Numbered from the stretch's first letter, positions 25,979 through 35,204 are shown. The stretch is 64,000 nucleotides of DNA from Kitasatospora atroaurantiaca (GCF_007828955.1 NZ_VIVR01000001.1:7502001-7566000); one strand, 5' to 3'. Program-made: numbers and translations. The notes: generated by a model not told the origin, from the sequence alone.

Positions 25979-27481
25979 TCAGCCCGCCAGTGGGGGAGCG
26001 TCCTCGGAGCCGGGTGGCGGCGTTCGGGCGGAGTCCGCCTCCGGGCCGACGTCGAGGAACTCCCGGAGGGCGAACGCGGCCACCACGGCGACGGTGATCC
26101 ACGCCACCACTGCCGCTGTCGGGTAACTCCAGGTGAAGAGCACGACCGCCGCCACCAGGAGGGTCGCGGCCCCGATCCACTGCTTGAAGCGGTGGACGAA
26201 CCGGCCGACCGCTCCCAGCCGGAGCCCGAAGGAAAACAACACGTCACGAATGGCCCCGATGGCCCTGCGACAGGCGGTCCGGACGGCGACCGCGACGCGC
26301 GACGGACCGATCAGGAACGCTCCGAGCGCCGTGATCACGGCCAGCGCCCCCACGGCGCGCACACTCGCGCGCATGAACCGGATCAGCGTGTCGTACACGG
26401 CCGCGGCCGCCGCCTGGTTCGCCCCGGCGGGCAGGTGGTCGAGGTAGTAGGACCGGAACACCGTGAGGAGGACCCCGATCAGCAGCATGGCGGCGGCCAC
26501 GCCCAGGGCCGCACCGATCAGAGCCCTGCGCCGGTTCACGGCCAGGAACACGCCTGCTGCGGCGATCAGCACGGTGACCACCGGCAGCCAGTTGCCGAGG
26601 ATCTCCAGCAGGCGGACGTACCCCTTGATCTTGCCGATGTCGTCCGAGGCGAACACGACGAAGTCCGTGTGGACGGTCGGAATCTTCGCGGCGGCGCCGA
26701 AGCCGGCGTTCACCAGTTCGTCCTTGACCTTGGCGACGATCGGCCCGACGTCGATCGTGACCTGACTGTCGTTCAGCGAGACCGCGCCGCCGCCCTTGCC
26801 GGACAGCGCCTTGTCCAGGGCGCTGTGCCCGGCCCGGTTCGCATTGATCCACACCGTTTCGAACGCACTGCTGGAGACGACCCGGTGGACGGTCGTGCTG
26901 ACGAGCTCGGTGAGGCCGCTGGTGATCGGCCCGCTCAGGTTGTTGATCAGATCGGCGGCCCGGGGTGGGACGCCCTGCTCCGCAGCGGCGTCGGAGAGCT
27001 GCTTCACCAGGCCTTTCACGTCGATCTGGTCCAGGACCGCCGTGGTGACCCGGGCGGTGACCGCGTCCTGCACATCCGGGTTGGAGGCCAGCGGGGCGAC
27101 CGTGGCGACATACCGGTCCGTGTCGCCGACGATCGCGCTCGTCCAGACCGAGATGACCGACAGCAGGGACAGGACGGAGGCCAGGATGATCAGCACCACG
27201 GCGCCCGAGGTCCGCAGGCGGTGCTTGCGGACGGGCTTCGGCGTGGTGCTCTCCAACTCGGCGATCCGGTGCCGTAGCTCCTCGACCTCGCTGGGCTCCT
27301 TGGCCTCGCCGGCCTCACCGGGCTCGCCGGCCGAGTGCTTCTCCGGGCCGTCGGACGGGGACGCGGCGGGCTTGTCACCCGGCCGGTCCCCCTGCGGTGT
27401 CCGGTCCTGCGGCGGTGGGCCCTCGCCGGGCTGCGCGCGTTCCGGTTCCGTCGGCTCCGATCCGGAGTCACTCGAGGCCAT
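25979..27481 (-). CDS. Integral membrane protein, unknown function
   Basis: Protein of 500 aa. An acidic/Pro-rich N-terminus (1-75) ends in a short coiled coil (EVEELRHRIAELES). A membrane helix follows (VVLIILASVLSLLSVISVW, 95-115), then an extracytoplasmic region of about 190 residues (TDRYVATVAPLASNPDVQDA), a conserved actinobacterial pattern I recall only as hypothetical. Several more helices follow (LPVVTVLIAAAGVFLAVNRR and three near the C-terminus). ATG at 27481 follows GGGAG. It is divergent from the DUF2252 gene. Confidence 0.8.
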   Translation of the reverse strand: MASSDSGSEPTEPERAQPGEGPPPQDRTPQGDRPGDKPAASPSDGPEKHSAGEPGEAGEAKEPSEVEELRHRIAELESTTPKPVRKHRLRTSGAVVLIILASVLSLLSVISVWTSAIVGDTDRYVATVAPLASNPDVQDAVTARVTTAVLDQIDVKGLVKQLSDAAAEQGVPPRAADLINNLSGPITSGLTELVSTTVHRVVSSSAFETVWINANRAGHSALDKALSGKGGGAVSLNDSQVTIDVGPIVAKVKDELVNAGFGAAAKIPTVHTDFVVFASDDIGKIKGYVRLLEILGNWLPVVTVLIAAAGVFLAVNRRRALIGAALGVAAAMLLIGVLLTVFRSYYLDHLPAGANQAAAAAVYDTLIRFMRASVRAVGALAVITALGAFLIGPSRVAVAVRTACRRAIGAIRDVLFSFGLRLGAVGRFVHRFKQWIGAATLLVAAVVLFTWSYPTAAVVAWITVAVVAAFALREFLDVGPEADSARTPPPGSEDAPPLAG

Positions 27482-27683
27482 CGCACTCTCCCTGGGTTGG
27501 GGCCTTCTGCCCGCGCCGCGGACGGCACGTGGCTGTTTCGCCCTCCCAGGAGATACGTCCGGGCGTCGGCCCACCACCGGGGATGCGCGAAAGAGTGGTG
27601 CGGCACCGGCAATCAGTGCGCCGCGCGCCGCGTCCGTCCTAGCCGGTGATGCCAGACCCGGGGCGAACCGTGATGATCGGAGG

Positions 27684-29120
27684 ATGACCGAGCACTCTGC
27701 TGCGAGGAAGAACGCCCTACCGCCCGAGACGCCTGCGGAACGAGCGGCCCGGGGCAAGGCGGCCCGCCGTGACGCGCCCCGTTCGAGCCACGCCGAGTTC
27801 GTGCCGGCGGCCGACCGACCGGACCCGTTGGGCATCCTCGAAGCCCAGTCGGCGACCAGGGTGACCGAGCTCGTCCCGATCCGGTACGGCAGGATGATCG
27901 AGTCGCCGTTCCGCTTCTACCGCGGTGCCGCCGCCATCATGGCCGCAGACCTGGCCGGTACCCCGAACTCCGGGATCAGGGCCCAACTGTGCGGTGATGC
28001 GCACATGTTGAACTTCCGTCTGCTCGCCTCGCCGGAACGAAAACTGCTGTTCGACATCAACGACTTCGACGAGACGCTGCCCGGTCCCTGGGAATGGGAC
28101 GTCAAGCGACTGGCGGCCAGCCTCGTCATCGCGGGCCGGGCGAACGACTTCGCGGACGCGGAGCGCGCTGACATCGTGCTGGCGACCGTGCGGTCCTACC
28201 GCGAGTCGATGATGCGGTTCGCGGGCATGCGCAATCTCGACCTCTGGTACGCCAGCATCGATGCGGATCGTCTCCAGAGTCTGGCGTCCGAGCACTTGGC
28301 CAAGCGCGGCCGCAAGGGCCTGGCCCGGGCGGTGGCGAAGGCCCGGACCCGGGACAGTCTGCAGGCGTTCGACAGCCTCACCGAGACGGTGGACGGGCAC
28401 GCCCGGATCGCCGCTGACCCACCCCTTCTCGTGCCGCTCGCCGATCTGCTCCCGGACGTCGAACGCGGTGTCCTGGAGGGGGAGTTCCGCCGGCTGATCG
28501 AGCGTTCCGGCCGCAGCCTCCCGTCCGACCGCCGGTCCCTGCTCGCGGACTTCCGTCTGGTGGACGTGGCCCGCAAGGTGGTCGGTGTCGGCAGCGTCGG
28601 CACCCGCTGCTGGATCGTCCTGCTGCTCGGCAGGGACGACGACGACCCGCTCTTCCTCCAGGCCAAGGAGGCCGATACTTCGGTGCTCGCCCCCCACGTC
28701 GGTGCGAGCGACTACGACAACCAGGGCGAGCGGGTGGTCTCGGGTCAGAGGCTGATGCAGGCGGCGAGCGACATCTTCCTCGGCTGGGAGCGGGTGGACG
28801 GGATCGACGGGCGACGCCGCGACTTCTACGTACGCCAGTTGCGCGACTGGAAGGGAATCGCCGACCCGGAGCTGATGGTGCCGACCGGCATGCGGGCGTT
28901 CGGCGAGCTCTGCGGTACCACCCTGGCCCGCGCCCACGCGAGGTCCGGTGACCGGATCGCCATCGCCGGCTACCTGGGGCGGAGCGACGCGTTCGACCGT
29001 GCGCTGGCGACCTTCGCCGAGAGCTACGCCGACCAGAACGAGCGCGACCACCAGGCGCTGGTGGAGGCGGTCCGTGACGGTCGGCTGCCGGCCGTGCAGA
29101 CGGGAACCACCTCCTCCTGA
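27684..29120 (+). CDS. DUF2252 family protein
   Basis: Protein of 478 aa with the DUF2252 pattern, distantly kinase-like: FYRGAAAIMAADLA, CGDAHMLNFRLLASPERKLL, FDINDFDETLPGPWEWDVKR, FLQAKEADTSVL and LCGTTLARAHARSGD. The order resembles an aminoglycoside-phosphotransferase-type fold, but no substrate is established. It is cytosolic. GGAGG directly abuts the ATG at 27684, leaving almost no spacer, so the true start could be a little further in. Confidence 0.88.
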   Translation: MTEHSAARKNALPPETPAERAARGKAARRDAPRSSHAEFVPAADRPDPLGILEAQSATRVTELVPIRYGRMIESPFRFYRGAAAIMAADLAGTPNSGIRAQLCGDAHMLNFRLLASPERKLLFDINDFDETLPGPWEWDVKRLAASLVIAGRANDFADAERADIVLATVRSYRESMMRFAGMRNLDLWYASIDADRLQSLASEHLAKRGRKGLARAVAKARTRDSLQAFDSLTETVDGHARIAADPPLLVPLADLLPDVERGVLEGEFRRLIERSGRSLPSDRRSLLADFRLVDVARKVVGVGSVGTRCWIVLLLGRDDDDPLFLQAKEADTSVLAPHVGASDYDNQGERVVSGQRLMQAASDIFLGWERVDGIDGRRRDFYVRQLRDWKGIADPELMVPTGMRAFGELCGTTLARAHARSGDRIAIAGYLGRSDAFDRALATFAESYADQNERDHQALVEAVRDGRLPAVQTGTTSS

Positions 29121-29260
29121 CGGCGCTGGGCCATCGGAATGACAACGGGACCGCCGTCCCCCGGTCGGGTCCGGCGCGCCCGGGTAGCGGCGCCACCGCG
29201 TGATATCACGGGCCTGAATGCCCTCGGGTGCCCGCGTCCAGTGCTGAGGAGACGGTGATC

Positions 29261-30607
29261 ATGTCGGCCGAGCCTGTCGGAGACCCTGCGGCAGCCCCGA
29301 AAGACCCTTTCGCGCTCGTCCGCACCCGCGGGTACCCCGTCCTGCTCCTGGTGGCCGCGGTGCTCGGCGTCCCGATCTCGGCTGCGGCGTTCGGCTTCCT
29401 CGCCCTCGTCTCCGAACTCCAGTCGCTGACGTATACGGACCTGCCCAAGGCGCTGGGCTTCCACGGAACGCCGTCCTGGTGGCCGGTGCCGCTTCTCATC
29501 CTGGCCGGTCTGCTGGTCGCACTGACCATCCGGTACCTGCCGGGCGAGGGCGGCCACAAGCCGGCCGAGGGGCTCAAGGCCACGGGGCCGACCCCTCCGA
29601 TCGAGCTGCCCGGCATCGCCTTCGCGGCGGTGGCCTCCCTCGCACTCGGTGTCGTCCTCGGACCCGAGGCGCCGCTCATCGCGTTGGGCAGCGGGCTGGC
29701 CGTCGGCGCCGTACGCCTGGTCAAGAGGGGCTTTCCCGCGGAGGCGACCGCCGTGGTGGGAGTCTCGGGGAGCTTCGCCGCCGTCAGCACGCTGCTCGGG
29801 TCGCCGCTGCTCGGCGCCTTCCTCCTGATGGAGGTGTCCGGCCTCGGCGGGGCGATGCTCGGGATCATCCTCGTGCCGGGGCTGCTCGCGGCCGGAATCG
29901 GGTCGCTCATCTTCACGGGGCTGGGATCGTGGACCGGTCTGGGCACGTACTCCCTGGCACTCCCACAGGTGCCCCACGCCGACCGACCCGACTTCTCCGG
30001 CTTCGGCTGGGCACTCGTCGTCGGGGTGGCGGCGGCTTTCGTCGGCGCGGGGATCCACCGGCTCGCTCTCTTCCTGCAGCCGAGGGTCGAGCGGCGGCGG
30101 GTGGTGGCCACCGTACTGATGGGCGCCATCATCGGAACGATCGCGCTGGTGTACGCCGAGTGGACCGGGAACGAGGCCTCCCAAGTGCTGTACTCGGGGC
30201 AGAGCGCGCTCGGCCCGCTGCTCGCGGATCACGCCGCATACTCGCTGGGCACCCTCCTGGTGCTCGTGGCCTGCAAGGCGCTGGCGTACTGCGCTTCGAT
30301 GAGCGGCTTCCGGGGAGGCCCGGTCTTTCCGGCGATGTTCGTGGGAGCGGCGGGCGGGCTGGCCTTCGCTCATCTGCCGGGGCTTGACGTGACGTCCGGA
30401 TTCGCCATGGGCGTCGGGGCGATGGGCGTGGCGATGCTGAAGCTCCCGATGACCTCGGTGCTGCTGGCCACGCTGCTCCTGGGATCGGAGGGCCTCACCG
30501 TGATGCCGCTCGTCATTGTCGCGGTGGTGGTCTCCTACGTCATCTCGCTCAGGCTCTCCCCGGCGCCGACCGCCCTGCCCGCCGGCCACCCGCAGAGCGT
30601 GCGGTAG
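29261..30607 (+). CDS. ClC-family chloride channel/transporter
   Basis: Protein of 448 aa with about ten to twelve hydrophobic helices. ClC selectivity-filter segments are recognisable: LGPEAPLIALGSGLA (equivalent to G-x-E-G-P) and GFRGGPVFPAMFVGAA (equivalent to G-x-F-x-P). The residue that is the gating Glu in CLC-ec1 appears as Glu in GPEAP. Whether it is a channel or a proton/chloride antiporter is not clear. ATG at 29261 has GAGGAG nine bases upstream (29246-29251). It converges on the DUF7144 gene with 51 bases between. Confidence 0.88.
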   Translation: MSAEPVGDPAAAPKDPFALVRTRGYPVLLLVAAVLGVPISAAAFGFLALVSELQSLTYTDLPKALGFHGTPSWWPVPLLILAGLLVALTIRYLPGEGGHKPAEGLKATGPTPPIELPGIAFAAVASLALGVVLGPEAPLIALGSGLAVGAVRLVKRGFPAEATAVVGVSGSFAAVSTLLGSPLLGAFLLMEVSGLGGAMLGIILVPGLLAAGIGSLIFTGLGSWTGLGTYSLALPQVPHADRPDFSGFGWALVVGVAAAFVGAGIHRLALFLQPRVERRRVVATVLMGAIIGTIALVYAEWTGNEASQVLYSGQSALGPLLADHAAYSLGTLLVLVACKALAYCASMSGFRGGPVFPAMFVGAAGGLAFAHLPGLDVTSGFAMGVGAMGVAMLKLPMTSVLLATLLLGSEGLTVMPLVIVAVVVSYVISLRLSPAPTALPAGHPQSVR

Positions 30608-30658
30608 GCCGGCGGGCCTGTGGAGCGAAGCGGTGACGACAGGTCAGCCTCCGACTCC

Positions 30659-31102
30659 TCAGGCGACCGTTGGACCCTCCCTGGCCGGACCGGTGCACAG
30701 TGCCCAGATGATGAAGATGTTCATCGCGATCAGCACGATCGCCCAGAAGGGGTAGTAGGGCAGCCACATGAAGTTGGCGATCGCGACCAGCCCCGCGATG
30801 ATGACGCCGATGGCGCGCGCCCACACGGCACCGGTGAACAGTGCGCAGCCGGCGAGCACGATGACGATGCCCAGGATGAGGTGGATCCAGCCCCAGCTGG
30901 TCAGGCTGAACTTGAACGTGTAGTTGTGCGCGGTGACGAACAGGTCGTCCTTGGCGATGGCGGAGATCCCCTCGAAGATCGCCATTGCCCCACCGAAGAT
31001 CATCAGAACCGCAGCAAGGATGGTCCAACCGGATTGGACGACATGCTTCGGAGTCAGGGTGATGTCGCCGCCTGCTTGCGGCCCGTTGGCGCTGCTGGCC
31101 AC
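30659..31102 (-). CDS. DUF7144-type four-helix membrane protein
   Basis: Protein of 147 aa with four hydrophobic helices: GWTILAAVLMIFGGAMAIFE, WGWIHLILGIVIVLAGCALF, ARAIGVIIAGLVAIANFMWL and WAIVLIAMNIFIIWALC. This matches a common small actinobacterial membrane family of unknown function. The start is GTG at 31102, six bases after an excellent AAAGGAGG. It appears monocistronic. Confidence 0.85.
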   Translation of the reverse strand: MASSANGPQAGGDITLTPKHVVQSGWTILAAVLMIFGGAMAIFEGISAIAKDDLFVTAHNYTFKFSLTSWGWIHLILGIVIVLAGCALFTGAVWARAIGVIIAGLVAIANFMWLPYYPFWAIVLIAMNIFIIWALCTGPAREGPTVA

Positions 31103-31236
31103 ATCGGCCTCCTTTGGTAGCGAAGCCGCGCGGCCGACCTGAACGGGCTGACCGGCAGCCTCCGTTTCCAGCCTTGCACAGCGGTAGCCCCTCAGCACTC
31201 CGACCGGACTCGCCGGCCGCGATCGTGGGCCCCCGG

Positions 31237-31560
31237 TCAGAACGAACCGAAGGTCGCCCGTCCCGTCGGCCGGTACGTGTGAATGGCGACGCCGGCGCCG
31301 GTGGTGCGGGACTCGTCGAGCCGGAACGAGGTGGGCAGCCCCCCGTCCGGGAAGAGCCGCTTCCCCTTGCCCAGGACGACGGGGTAGACCAGCAGGTGGT
31401 ACTCGTCGATCAGGTCATGGGCCATCAGCGACCGGGCGAGTGCACCGCTGCCGTGGATCTGGAGCTCGCCGTCGGACACCTGCTCCTTGAGCCTGCTGAC
31501 CTCGCCCGGCACATCGCTGCCGAGGACCGTGGTGAGGGTCAGCTTGGCCGTGGCAGGTGT
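31237..31560 (-). pseudogene. Dihydrofolate reductase/RibD-like C-terminal fragment
   Basis: About 105 codons matching the C-terminal half of dihydrofolate-reductase-family proteins: LKEQVSDGELQIHGSGALAR, LIDEYHLLVYPVVLGKGKRL, FPDG. The typical N-terminal half (MRKLIVFNNVSLDGYFA-type start and the NADPH strand) is missing. Upstream codons in the same frame (PVRKDRTPATAKLTL, and before that AWTHWYRVVCEPEE) are open for some distance but do not look like the family, so the fragment appears joined to foreign sequence. A GTG at 31512 could still initiate a 91-residue product, unlikely to be active. Confidence 0.75.
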
Positions 31561-31680
31561 CCTGTCCTTCCGTACGGGTCGCTCCTCAGGCTCGCAGACG
31601 ACCCGGTACCAGTGGGTCCACGCCGCGCCGGGTGCTCGGTTCGCCTCTCGGCTCAGCGGGAGTGGCGGCGTCGGATGTGC

Positions 31681-32031
31681 TCACCGCAGAACAGAGGAGG
31701 CTGCGGCGAGCACCCAGGACAGCGCTCGGGCGAAGCCGCGGCATGCCCAGCGGGCCGACCAGTACCAGGCTTGACCGATTCCGCCGGTGACCTGGTACCA
31801 GGCGATGCCGAACGGCATGGCGATCCAGAACCACGACGGTGGTGCCACCTCGCCGGGCCGCTGGGAGCCCTCGCGCGCCCACCGCCTGCAGCGCTCGCTG
31901 CCTTCGCGCCTCCACCGGGAGCACCGGTGTGAGCCCTCGTCAGCCCATCGGGTGCAGGTTCCGAGGAGCATTGCACGCCACTCCTCGCACCTGCGGACGA
32001 TCGCGTAGCGGGTCTCGCCGTCGCGGGGCAT
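31681..32031 (-). CDS. Small Cys/Trp-rich repeat protein
   Basis: Protein of 116 aa of unknown function. Residues 25-57 contain three consecutive 11-residue repeats: CTRWADEGSHR, CSRWRREGSER, CRRWAREGSQR (consensus C-x-R-W-x-x-E-G-S-x-R). The C-terminus is Trp- and Cys-rich with hydrophobic stretches (SWFWIAMPFGIAWYQ, WYWSARWACRGFARALSWVL). The start at ATG 32031 follows GAAGAAG; a GTG nine bases upstream is possible. I recall similar repetitive Cys/Trp proteins in other bacteria but cannot name the family. The open frame beyond its stop on this strand is again Trp/Cys-containing. Confidence 0.55.
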   Translation of the reverse strand: MPRDGETRYAIVRRCEEWRAMLLGTCTRWADEGSHRCSRWRREGSERCRRWAREGSQRPGEVAPPSWFWIAMPFGIAWYQVTGGIGQAWYWSARWACRGFARALSWVLAAASSVLR

Positions 32032-32306
32032 CTTCTTCACCCCTGACGGGGCGAGGGTCCGGCGGGCTGATCCACGTCGGTCACAGCGGCCCCTTCCTGG
32101 ACGGCCTGCCCGGTGCGTCCCGGCGCGGCGTCCGGCCAGGTCAGCACCTGCGGATCGACGGGTCAACCGGGCGCGCCGCCGACGGGCCGGAGCGGCAGCC
32201 GTTCGGCGGGCGGGTGCTCGGGCGCGAGAGCATCGGGCTCGTCGCGTGGCTCCACGGTCGCGGTCCGGCCGTCTGGCATCCTCGCGGGGTGGCGACAGAT
32301 CGGGCG

Positions 32307-32933
32307 ATGGCCAGGATGACCGACTCGGCCCGGGTCGAGGCCTTCAGCGACGGGGTGTTCGCCATTGCGATCACTCTCCTGATCCTCGAGATCAGGGTGC
32401 CCACGGCCCGGACCGGGCTCGACCTCTGGCACGCTCTCGGCGACGAGTGGCCCTCGTACAGCGCCTATGTGGTCAGCTTCATGGTGATCGGCGTCATGTG
32501 GGTGAACCACCACACCATTTTCAGCTACATCGCCCGGGTCGACCGCACCCTGATCTTCCTCAACCTTGTGCTGCTCCTCGTGGTGGCCGCGCTTCCCTTC
32601 CCCACCGCGCTGGTCGCGCAGAACCTCCGGGAACCTCAGGCCTCGAACGTCGCCGTCGCCGTGTACGGGGCGGTCATGGTCGGCCATGCCGCCACCATGG
32701 CCCTGTTCTGGTACTACGTCACCCGTACCGGCCACTGCTTCGACGACCGCGTCGACATCCGGGCCGCCCGGGCCACCCGTGCCCGCTTCAGTCTCGGCCT
32801 GGTCGTCTACCCCGCCACCGTCGCCCTGGCGTTCGCCTCCGCCGTGCTCGCCCTGGCCGTCCACTTCGTGCTGGCCGTGTACTACGCCTTCAACCAGACA
32901 CCGGTACCCACCCTGAGTCCGGAGGACCGATGA
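32307..32933 (+). CDS. TMEM175 (DUF1211) family membrane protein
   Basis: Protein of 208 aa with the TMEM175 signature FSDGVFAIAITLL at the start of the first helix (FSD motif) and about six helices in total (VSFMVIGVMWVNHHTIFSYI, TLIFLNLVLLLVVAALPF, LGLVVYPATVALAFASAVLA). Bacterial members form potassium-permeable tetrameric channels. The start is uncertain: ATG 32307, ATG 32316 or GTG 32289; none has a strong ribosome binding site. The FAD monooxygenase starts 55 bases downstream. Confidence 0.85.
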   Translation: MARMTDSARVEAFSDGVFAIAITLLILEIRVPTARTGLDLWHALGDEWPSYSAYVVSFMVIGVMWVNHHTIFSYIARVDRTLIFLNLVLLLVVAALPFPTALVAQNLREPQASNVAVAVYGAVMVGHAATMALFWYYVTRTGHCFDDRVDIRAARATRARFSLGLVVYPATVALAFASAVLALAVHFVLAVYYAFNQTPVPTLSPEDR

Positions 32934-32987
32934 CGGCCCCTGGTCGAGAGGTTACAGTTCGACCACCAATCAGTTACCCTGCGTGCC

Positions 32988-34334
32988 ATGACTATGCGGG
33001 AGACGGGTCAGGGGCGGGGCACGGCGGTAGTGATCGGTGGCGGGCTCGCCGGGACGCTGGCGGCCTGGGCGTTGCGGGGATTCGCCGAGCGGATCGTGGT
33101 CGTGGAGCGCGACCGTTACCCGGAACAGCCGGGGTTCCGGGCCGGGCTGCCCCAGGGGCGGCACGCGCATCTGCTGCTGGAGGCGGGGCATCGGGTCCTG
33201 GAGGAGTTGATGCCCGGGGCGCGGGAGGAGCTGCTGGCCGCGGGTGCGGTCCGCGTCAGGCTGGCAGGTGACCTGCGCTGGCTCAGCTCGGCCGGGTGGA
33301 TGGCCGAGTTCGAGAGCGACCTCGCCTTCCTCTCCTGCACCCGGCCGGTACTGGACCGGGTGGTGCTCGACCGGGTCCGCGGCGAGTCCTCGATCGAGTT
33401 CCTGGAAGGTACCGAGGTCGTCGGGCTGCTCGGTTCGGCACAGACGTTGACGGGTGTCCAGGTCCGGGAACGGGGAGACGGCTCGGGCGAAGTACGGGAC
33501 CTGCAGGCCGAGTTGATCGTGGATGCTTCCGGACGTTCCTCCGCGCTGCCCTCCTGGCTCGCGGAGCTCGGCTGCGCGCCGGTGCCCGAGGAACGCGTCG
33601 ACGCCGGTATCGCGTACGCCAGCCGGCTGTTCCACCGCCCGCCCGGCCTCGACCTCGGCTACACCGCGCTCTATCTGCAGACCAAGGCGCCCGACGCGCC
33701 GCGCCTCGGGGTGCTGCTGCCCGTGGAGGACGACCGCTGGATCGTCAGTGTCGGCGGCATGCGCGGCGCCGAACCGGAGCCGGGTGAGGCCGGCTTCAAC
33801 AAGCAGCTGGATCTGCTGCGCGACCCCGGTATGCGCGAGGTGCTGGCCTCCGCTCAACCGGCGGGCGAGGTCCGCGGGTTCCGCCCCGGCCCCGGCGTGT
33901 GGCGGCACTACGAGCGCCGCGCACCGGAGGGGCTGGTCGCGCTCGGCGACGCGGCATGCACCTTCAACCCCGTCTACGGCCAGGGAATCACCGTCGCCGC
34001 CTTCGGAGCCAGGGCACTGCGGGCAGCGACCACGCGCCACGGCGGCATCGGCCACGCGGCGGCGCGGGCCGCCCGCAAGGGGGTCGCGGCCGTGACGAAG
34101 GATCCCTGGGTGATGTCCTCGAGTGAGGACGTGCGCTTCGCGACCACCACCGGCGGCCCATCGGGTGCGCTCGTCCGCGTCCAACACCGCTTTCTGGACC
34201 GGGTCCTGGCCCGCGCGACCACTGACCCGCGGGTGTGCGCCGCCTTCCAGGAGGTGATGTCACTGGTCGCCCCGCCGACCTCGCTGTTCCGCCCGGCCGT
34301 CCTTGCGCCCGTGTTGCGCGGCGGCGCCGGCTGA
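32988..34334 (+). CDS. FAD-dependent monooxygenase/halogenase-like flavoprotein
   Basis: Protein of 448 aa. The N-terminal dinucleotide motif VVIGGGLAGTLAAWAL and acidic beta-2 end VVVERDRYP bind FAD; LIVDASGRSSALPSWL and the second FAD motif LGDAACTFNPVYGQGITVAA are typical of group A flavin monooxygenases and geranylgeranyl-reductase-like enzymes. The RHAHLLLEAG segment is common in a Streptomyces subgroup. Substrate unknown. It is convergent with the TetR gene; the pair suggests the TetR protein may control it, but the best operator candidate lies on the other side of the TetR gene. Confidence 0.85.
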   Translation: MTMRETGQGRGTAVVIGGGLAGTLAAWALRGFAERIVVVERDRYPEQPGFRAGLPQGRHAHLLLEAGHRVLEELMPGAREELLAAGAVRVRLAGDLRWLSSAGWMAEFESDLAFLSCTRPVLDRVVLDRVRGESSIEFLEGTEVVGLLGSAQTLTGVQVRERGDGSGEVRDLQAELIVDASGRSSALPSWLAELGCAPVPEERVDAGIAYASRLFHRPPGLDLGYTALYLQTKAPDAPRLGVLLPVEDDRWIVSVGGMRGAEPEPGEAGFNKQLDLLRDPGMREVLASAQPAGEVRGFRPGPGVWRHYERRAPEGLVALGDAACTFNPVYGQGITVAAFGARALRAATTRHGGIGHAAARAARKGVAAVTKDPWVMSSSEDVRFATTTGGPSGALVRVQHRFLDRVLARATTDPRVCAAFQEVMSLVAPPTSLFRPAVLAPVLRGGAG

Positions 34335-34366
34335 GCTCGGGCGGCTGAGCACCGGGGATTCCCGGT

Positions 34367-34468
34367 CCTGATCGGTTGCCCGGGCTATGGGCGGGCGGAA
34401 CCTGATCGGTTGCCCGGGCTATGGGCGGGCGGAACCTGATCGGTTGCCCGGGCTACGGGCGGGCGGAA
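34367..34468. repeat. Three tandem copies of a 34-base unit
   Basis: Units at 34367-34400, 34401-34434 and 34435-34468. The first two are identical; the third differs by one base (TATGGG to TACGGG). Each contains the palindrome GCCCGGGC and a GGGCGGGCGG stretch. The array sits between the convergent monooxygenase and TetR genes, and the TetR stop codon lies inside the third unit (34453-34455). Confidence 0.95.
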
Positions 34469-35094
34469 GGGGGGCGGACGGCTCCGAGCAGGAGGGCCAC
34501 CAGCTCCTCGACGACCTGCTCGAGCGTGGCCTCGAACTGGCCGGCCGTCCAGTCGTGCAGAAGGCCGTTGACCGCACCGATGAACGCCGTCGCCGCGATG
34601 CGGAAGTCGCGGGGCGCGGCCTCACCGCGCCCGACGGCGGCCTCGGCCTCCGCAACGATCAGCGCCACCCAGCGGGACCTGCGGACCAGCCGCTGGCGCT
34701 CCAACTCCGCGCTGACGCCGATGATTTCGACGAACGCGATCCGTAGCCGACGCGGGTCGGCCGTCGCCTCGGTGACATAGGCGCGCAGGACCGCCGCGAT
34801 CCGCTGCTCGAAGGCGAGGCCGCCGGTGTCGGCGAGCGCCCGGAGGACGGCCTCCTCGGTCCAGTCGTTGACCAGCAGGTGGAGCTGGGCGAGCACCTCC
34901 TCCAGATTGCGGAACTCCTCGTAGAACTGACGGGTCGACAGTCCGGCCGCCTCGCAGAGCGCCGTCACGGAGGCGGCCCGGAAACCGGGCTTGTCGCCGA
35001 ACTGTTCGAGCCCTGCCTGCAGGAACCGCTCGCGCCGCTCGGCCCGCCGCTCCTGGGCCGACCTGCCGCCGTACGTACCCGTGGTCTGCCGCAC
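34453..35094 (-). CDS. TetR/AcrR-family regulator
   Basis: Protein of 213 aa. The N-terminal helix-turn-helix is at about residues 20-65 (RRERFLQAGLEQFGDKPGFR, then VTALCEAAGLSTRQFYEEF). The C-terminal ligand domain is alpha-helical. GTG at 35094 with GGGAG just upstream is preferred over GTG/ATG starts further out. It is divergent from the secreted beta-propeller gene with 151 bases between, where TTGTCAG/CTGACAA repeats are a candidate operator. Its coding 3' end runs into the 34-base tandem repeat. Confidence 0.88.
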   Translation of the reverse strand: MRQTTGTYGGRSAQERRAERRERFLQAGLEQFGDKPGFRAASVTALCEAAGLSTRQFYEEFRNLEEVLAQLHLLVNDWTEEAVLRALADTGGLAFEQRIAAVLRAYVTEATADPRRLRIAFVEIIGVSAELERQRLVRRSRWVALIVAEAEAAVGRGEAAPRDFRIAATAFIGAVNGLLHDWTAGQFEATLEQVVEELVALLLGAVRPPSARP

Positions 35095-35154
35095 CCGCTC
35101 CCGCCCTCGGTCGACGCCTGTTCCCGCCCGGCCCAATTGTCGCTTACCCAGGTC

Positions 35155-35204
35155 TTGTCAGGGTGGTCGCGCCGTCCTTACCGTCGAGTAACGCAATCTG
35201 ACAA
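35155..35204. promoter_or_regulatory. Candidate promoter and operator between TetR and beta-propeller genes
   Basis: Inverted repeat TTGTCAG (35155-35161)/CTGACAA (35198-35204) spaced 36 bases. The left arm also forms TTGTCA of a possible -35, followed after 18 bases by TACCGT as -10, reading toward the beta-propeller gene. TetR regulators often bind such sites; binding here is inferred. Confidence 0.4.

Noticed and set aside
24899..27277. A 792-codon plus-strand frame
   Set aside because: Overlaps the DUF389 gene in another frame and the opposite membrane-protein gene; both have real domains.
34367..34468. CRISPR array
   Set aside because: Units are directly adjacent with no spacers, and no cas genes are present.
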